Origin: Candidatus Binatia bacterium
GTDB lineage: Bacteria > Desulfobacterota_B > Binatia > UBA9968 > JAJDTQ01
Assembly: GCA_022827045.1 (NCBI GenBank)
Contig: JAJDTQ010000146.1
Coordinates: 1-14,301 of the forward strand
Direction of reading: 5' to 3'
Length of the DNA: 14,301 bases
Shown here: positions 12,757 through 14,301 of the stretch, piece by piece
How the letters are laid out: each line of letters begins with the position of its first letter
How positions within the stretch are numbered: position 1 is the stretch's first letter
Translations under genes and position numbers: made by a program
Notes under the pieces: generated by a model
Database searches by the model: none
Told to the model about the DNA's origin: nothing
The model's input: only the letters and a program-made list of their open reading frames with translations

Positions 12757-13471
12757 CGACAAGCGGACATTTGTTGAGGACTTCAATGCATCAATTAAGG
12801 AAGCAGAGAATTTTTTGACGATTGCCCGGTGTTCTGAGTTACAACGCAAGGCAATAGCGTCACTTGACGAACTCCGAGTCAAGGTTCGCGCTTTAAAGAT
12901 TGGTGCTATTGCTGAGAGGGATGAGTATCTCGCAAATCTGCTGTTGGGGTACCAGTGTGTTGTTGAAGCACTGGCCGCAGAGATTGAGATGTGGATACTA
13001 CTCAAGGAGGAAAATCCTGATGCGGCATGGGACAAGCTGGTAGAGGCTCAGATGTCCTCTTTGGCGGCTTGTCGAGCCCATCCCGGTTTTAGTCATGTAG
13101 GTCACCACTATCAGCGCTTGGAGACAATCGAGACACTTGTGTTTCCTCCGCAAATATTTGTCAGTTCGGGCATGCTCGTTAAACGTCAGGAGTGTTCTAT
13201 TTGTGGTATCGAATATGAAGACTGTGGTCACCTAATAGGCATGCCCTATATGGGAGAGTTTTGCAGTGTTGTCGCGCGCGAAATTGAACTAGATCATGTG
13301 GCAATCGTAGAGAACCCGGCCGATAAGGCATGCCGAATCAGGGAGTTCGACGTGGTTGGAGGAGTACGTAACCGAATGACTTGGCGAGTTGAGGAAAAGG
13401 ATACGGTCGAAGAGATGAGACCTGTAGAGCAACTTCGAGCACAGGCAATTTTGTTACGAACCCGGACGTAA
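12749..13471 (+). CDS. Unknown Cys/His-cluster protein, second gene of the operon
   Basis: This encodes 240 residues from ATG 12749, inside the end of the first gene (ATGAATGA), which implies translational coupling. Residues 1-125 are strongly helical with heptad-like patterns (KEAENFLTIARCSELQRKAI; ERDEYLANLLLGYQCVVEAL), consistent with a coiled-coil or helical bundle. A short hydrophobic PPQIFVSSGMLV strand leads to a Cys/His cluster: Cys149-x2-Cys152-x6-Cys159-x-His161, then YMGEFC (Cys172), DHVAIVENPADKACRI with His183 and Cys195. This looks like a zinc-binding domain. The VAIVENPADK phrase is reminiscent of the EVSLVDNPAN-like turn of phage prohead proteases, but catalytic residues of those are not evident. 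I do not know the family. G+C is low like its partner. A role in defence or sensing is speculation from the location. Confidence 0.87.
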   Translation: MNDDKRTFVEDFNASIKEAENFLTIARCSELQRKAIASLDELRVKVRALKIGAIAERDEYLANLLLGYQCVVEALAAEIEMWILLKEENPDAAWDKLVEAQMSSLAACRAHPGFSHVGHHYQRLETIETLVFPPQIFVSSGMLVKRQECSICGIEYEDCGHLIGMPYMGEFCSVVAREIELDHVAIVENPADKACRIREFDVVGGVRNRMTWRVEEKDTVEEMRPVEQLRAQAILLRTRT

Positions 13472-13563
13472 GGTGTGAAGTCGGCCTAAATCGTTTCAGC
13501 AACGACGTCGACGGGAATTGCCCGGAACTCCCCGTAGCCGCCAGCACAGCGGCTAGTTGCAGT

Positions 13564-13746
13564 TACTCAAGAGAGAGCATGGAGGAGATGGGCTGCAACG
13601 TGGCTGAGACGGCGGCTCGACTCGGATGCTGCGTGCACGTAACGCTCTCGCGCCTGCCGAACGACAAGGCGGAGGCAACCCACGTTCCCATGTCACTCAA
13701 CGATACAACCAGCGTTGGATTTCCGCCTGTTCGTCTTGCCGGATAG
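13564..13746 (+). pseudogene. higA: HigA-type antitoxin remnant (helix-turn-helix part)
   Basis: The plus-strand frame reads SRESMEEMGCNVAETAARLG, then CCVHVTLSRLPNDKAE (to about 13674), followed by unrelated residues to a TAG at 13744-13746. The pattern L.E.M.EMGWNV.ETAARLGCTRVTLSRLLNGKA is the DNA-binding helix-turn-helix of one HigA antitoxin group. Here the start (usually HPGE.L) is missing, NGKA has become NDKA, and the C-terminal half is absent. There is no Shine-Dalgarno. It is a fragment of about 35 codons, and its tail overlaps the end of the opposite-strand higA remnant. Confidence 0.6.
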
Positions 13747-14030
13747 CCTCCCGGGCTTCGATCTCGACTAGCTAGGGTCGGCGCGTGACGACCGGAGACG
13801 ACGTGCGTTCGAATGGCCTCGTCACGGCTGTCGTACTGCGCCTGTAGATTCAGCAGAAACTCGCGGTCTGCTCCGAAGGCACGCTCAAGCCGCCGTGCCA
13901 TCTCTTGCGACAAAGCGGCCCTGCCGTTGAGGAAGTTAGGCGGCGCCGAAGTTCTTGGTAACCAGAGCCGCGCGGCCCATACCGGACACGAGCACCGATG
14001 CGCCGGTCGATGGAAAACCGAGCGTATCCG
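13697..14030 (-). pseudogene. higA: HigA-type antitoxin broken by two small insertions
   Basis: On the minus strand, NFLNGRAALSQEMARRLERA, FGADREFLLNLQAQYDSRDE and AIRTHVVSGRHAPTL form the C-terminal part of an XRE-family HigA antitoxin. Two frameshifts break it. Near 13932-13953 the hexamer GAAGTT occurs twice, 16 bases apart; removing 16 bases joins an upstream frame (DTLGFPSTGASVLVSGMGRA, ALVTKNF) to FLNGRA. At 13768-13775 the 4-base unit CTAG is doubled; removing one copy turns HAPTLASR into HAPTLVEIEARE and carries the frame to RWLYR and a TGA at 13697-13699. With both repaired, a continuous HigA-like protein of about 105 residues results. The N-terminus and any higB are missing, so it is dead. 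Its upstream edge abuts the promoter of the FitA-like gene. Confidence 0.68.
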
Positions 14031-14037
14031 CAGCATC

Positions 14038-14066
14038 TTGATTGCATCGCAATGCCCGCGTAAATT
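14038..14066 (+). promoter_or_regulatory. Promoter with embedded operator palindrome for fitA-like gene
   Basis: TTGATT (14038-14043) and TAAATT (14061-14066) are spaced by 17 bases, a good sigma-70 promoter. Between them lies the inverted repeat ATTGC-ATC-GCAAT (14041-14053), placed where an antitoxin complex would block RNA polymerase. A transcript starting near 14073 reaches the GGGAGG Shine-Dalgarno (14076-14081) within a few bases. Autoregulation by the antitoxin is the expected behaviour of this family and is inferred here. Confidence 0.5.
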
Positions 14067-14087
14067 GACAACCGTGGGAGGATGACC

Positions 14088-14301
14088 ATGGCGAGCATCA
14101 CGATCCGCAATCTCGACGACGAGGTGAAGACGCGTCTGCGCGTTCGCGCGGCCGAGCACCACCGTTCCATGGAGGAAGAGGCGCGCGTCATCCTGCGCGA
14201 GGCGGTGAACGGCGGGCGGTCCGGTCCGCGGGATCTGGCGAAGTTCACCCGCGAGTGCTTCGCGCCCCTTGGCGGCGTCGAACTCGAACTTCCTCAGCGC
14301 G
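14088..14301 (+). CDS. fitA: FitA-type (VapB) ribbon-helix-helix antitoxin, truncated by window end
   Basis: ATG 14088 follows GGGAGG by 6 bases, and the frame stays open for 71 codons to the window edge. The start MASITIRNLDDEVKTRLRVR, then AAEHHRSMEEEARVILREAV is the classic FitA/StbC ribbon-helix-helix: a short strand that enters the DNA major groove and two helices, with the conserved RSMEEEAR. The C-terminal part FAPLGGVELELPQR matches the toxin-blocking tail of these antitoxins (GG..LELP.R), so only a few residues should be missing. A VapC/FitB PIN-domain toxin gene is expected to follow, usually overlapping the antitoxin stop, but lies outside the window. Codon use is GC-rich like the surrounding chromosome. 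Confidence 0.92.
   Translation, partial: MASITIRNLDDEVKTRLRVRAAEHHRSMEEEARVILREAVNGGRSGPRDLAKFTRECFAPLGGVELELPQR

Noticed and set aside
13557..13575. GTTACTCAAGAGAGAG resembles the IS110 right-end sequence GTTACTCGAGAGAA
   Set aside because: The same bases encode the SRES residues of the higA remnant (normally LRES), so coding ancestry explains them; no other part of the element is nearby.
1..14301. CRISPR arrays, rRNA genes and intact tRNA genes
   Set aside because: I looked for regularly spaced repeats and for conserved rRNA or tRNA arms and saw none.

Overview
The window looks like an accessory, island-type stretch of a high-G+C (about 65%) Gram-negative chromosome. Evidence for Gram-negative: a lipobox protein with Val after the lipid-bearing Cys, and a periplasmic YHS protein with an AxA-type signal peptide. 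A proteobacterium-like host fits, but no housekeeping marker is present to fix the taxon. Intact genes sit between pieces of dead ones, which suggests repeated insertion and deletion.

Layout. 1-485 (+): the end of an upstream gene, then a small protein resembling the N-terminal half of a DUF2201-type metallopeptidase that has lost its HExxH residues. 486-1218: almost empty. 1219-2043 (+): a lipoprotein. 2044-2760: a gene graveyard holding a Walker A fragment of a UvrD/HelD-like helicase and, on the minus strand, the C-terminal half of a HigB toxin. 2761-3231 (+): a secreted YHS-domain protein. 3292-4241 (-): a predicted PD-(D/E)XK-like protein and a small unrecognised protein, with a doubtful HU-like remnant upstream. 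4449-5207: no convincing gene. About 5208-6945 (+): an IS110-family element with 10-bp subterminal inverted repeats, a structured upstream leader (candidate bridge RNA), a hairpin that can hide the ribosome binding site, and a complete DEDD transposase. 6946-7789: no convincing gene. 7790-10843 (-): a complete MobF relaxase-helicase with an oriT-like hairpin upstream; no coupling protein or type IV secretion gene is in view. 11270-11863 (+): a DUF433/DUF5615 toxin-antitoxin-type pair. 11884-12019: a probable C-terminal scrap of a fumarylacetoacetate-hydrolase-like gene. 12262-13471 (+): a lower-G+C, overlapping two-gene operon of unknown function. 13564-14030: two broken HigA antitoxin genes on opposite strands. 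14088 to the end (+): a FitA-type antitoxin with its own promoter, cut by the window edge.

The unifying theme is mobility (relaxase, IS110) plus addiction modules, both live (DUF433/DUF5615, FitA-like) and dead (higB, two higA). The best candidate for an undescribed system is the 12262-13471 operon: two translationally coupled unknown genes, the second with a Cys/His cluster, of foreign base composition and embedded among toxin-antitoxin loci.
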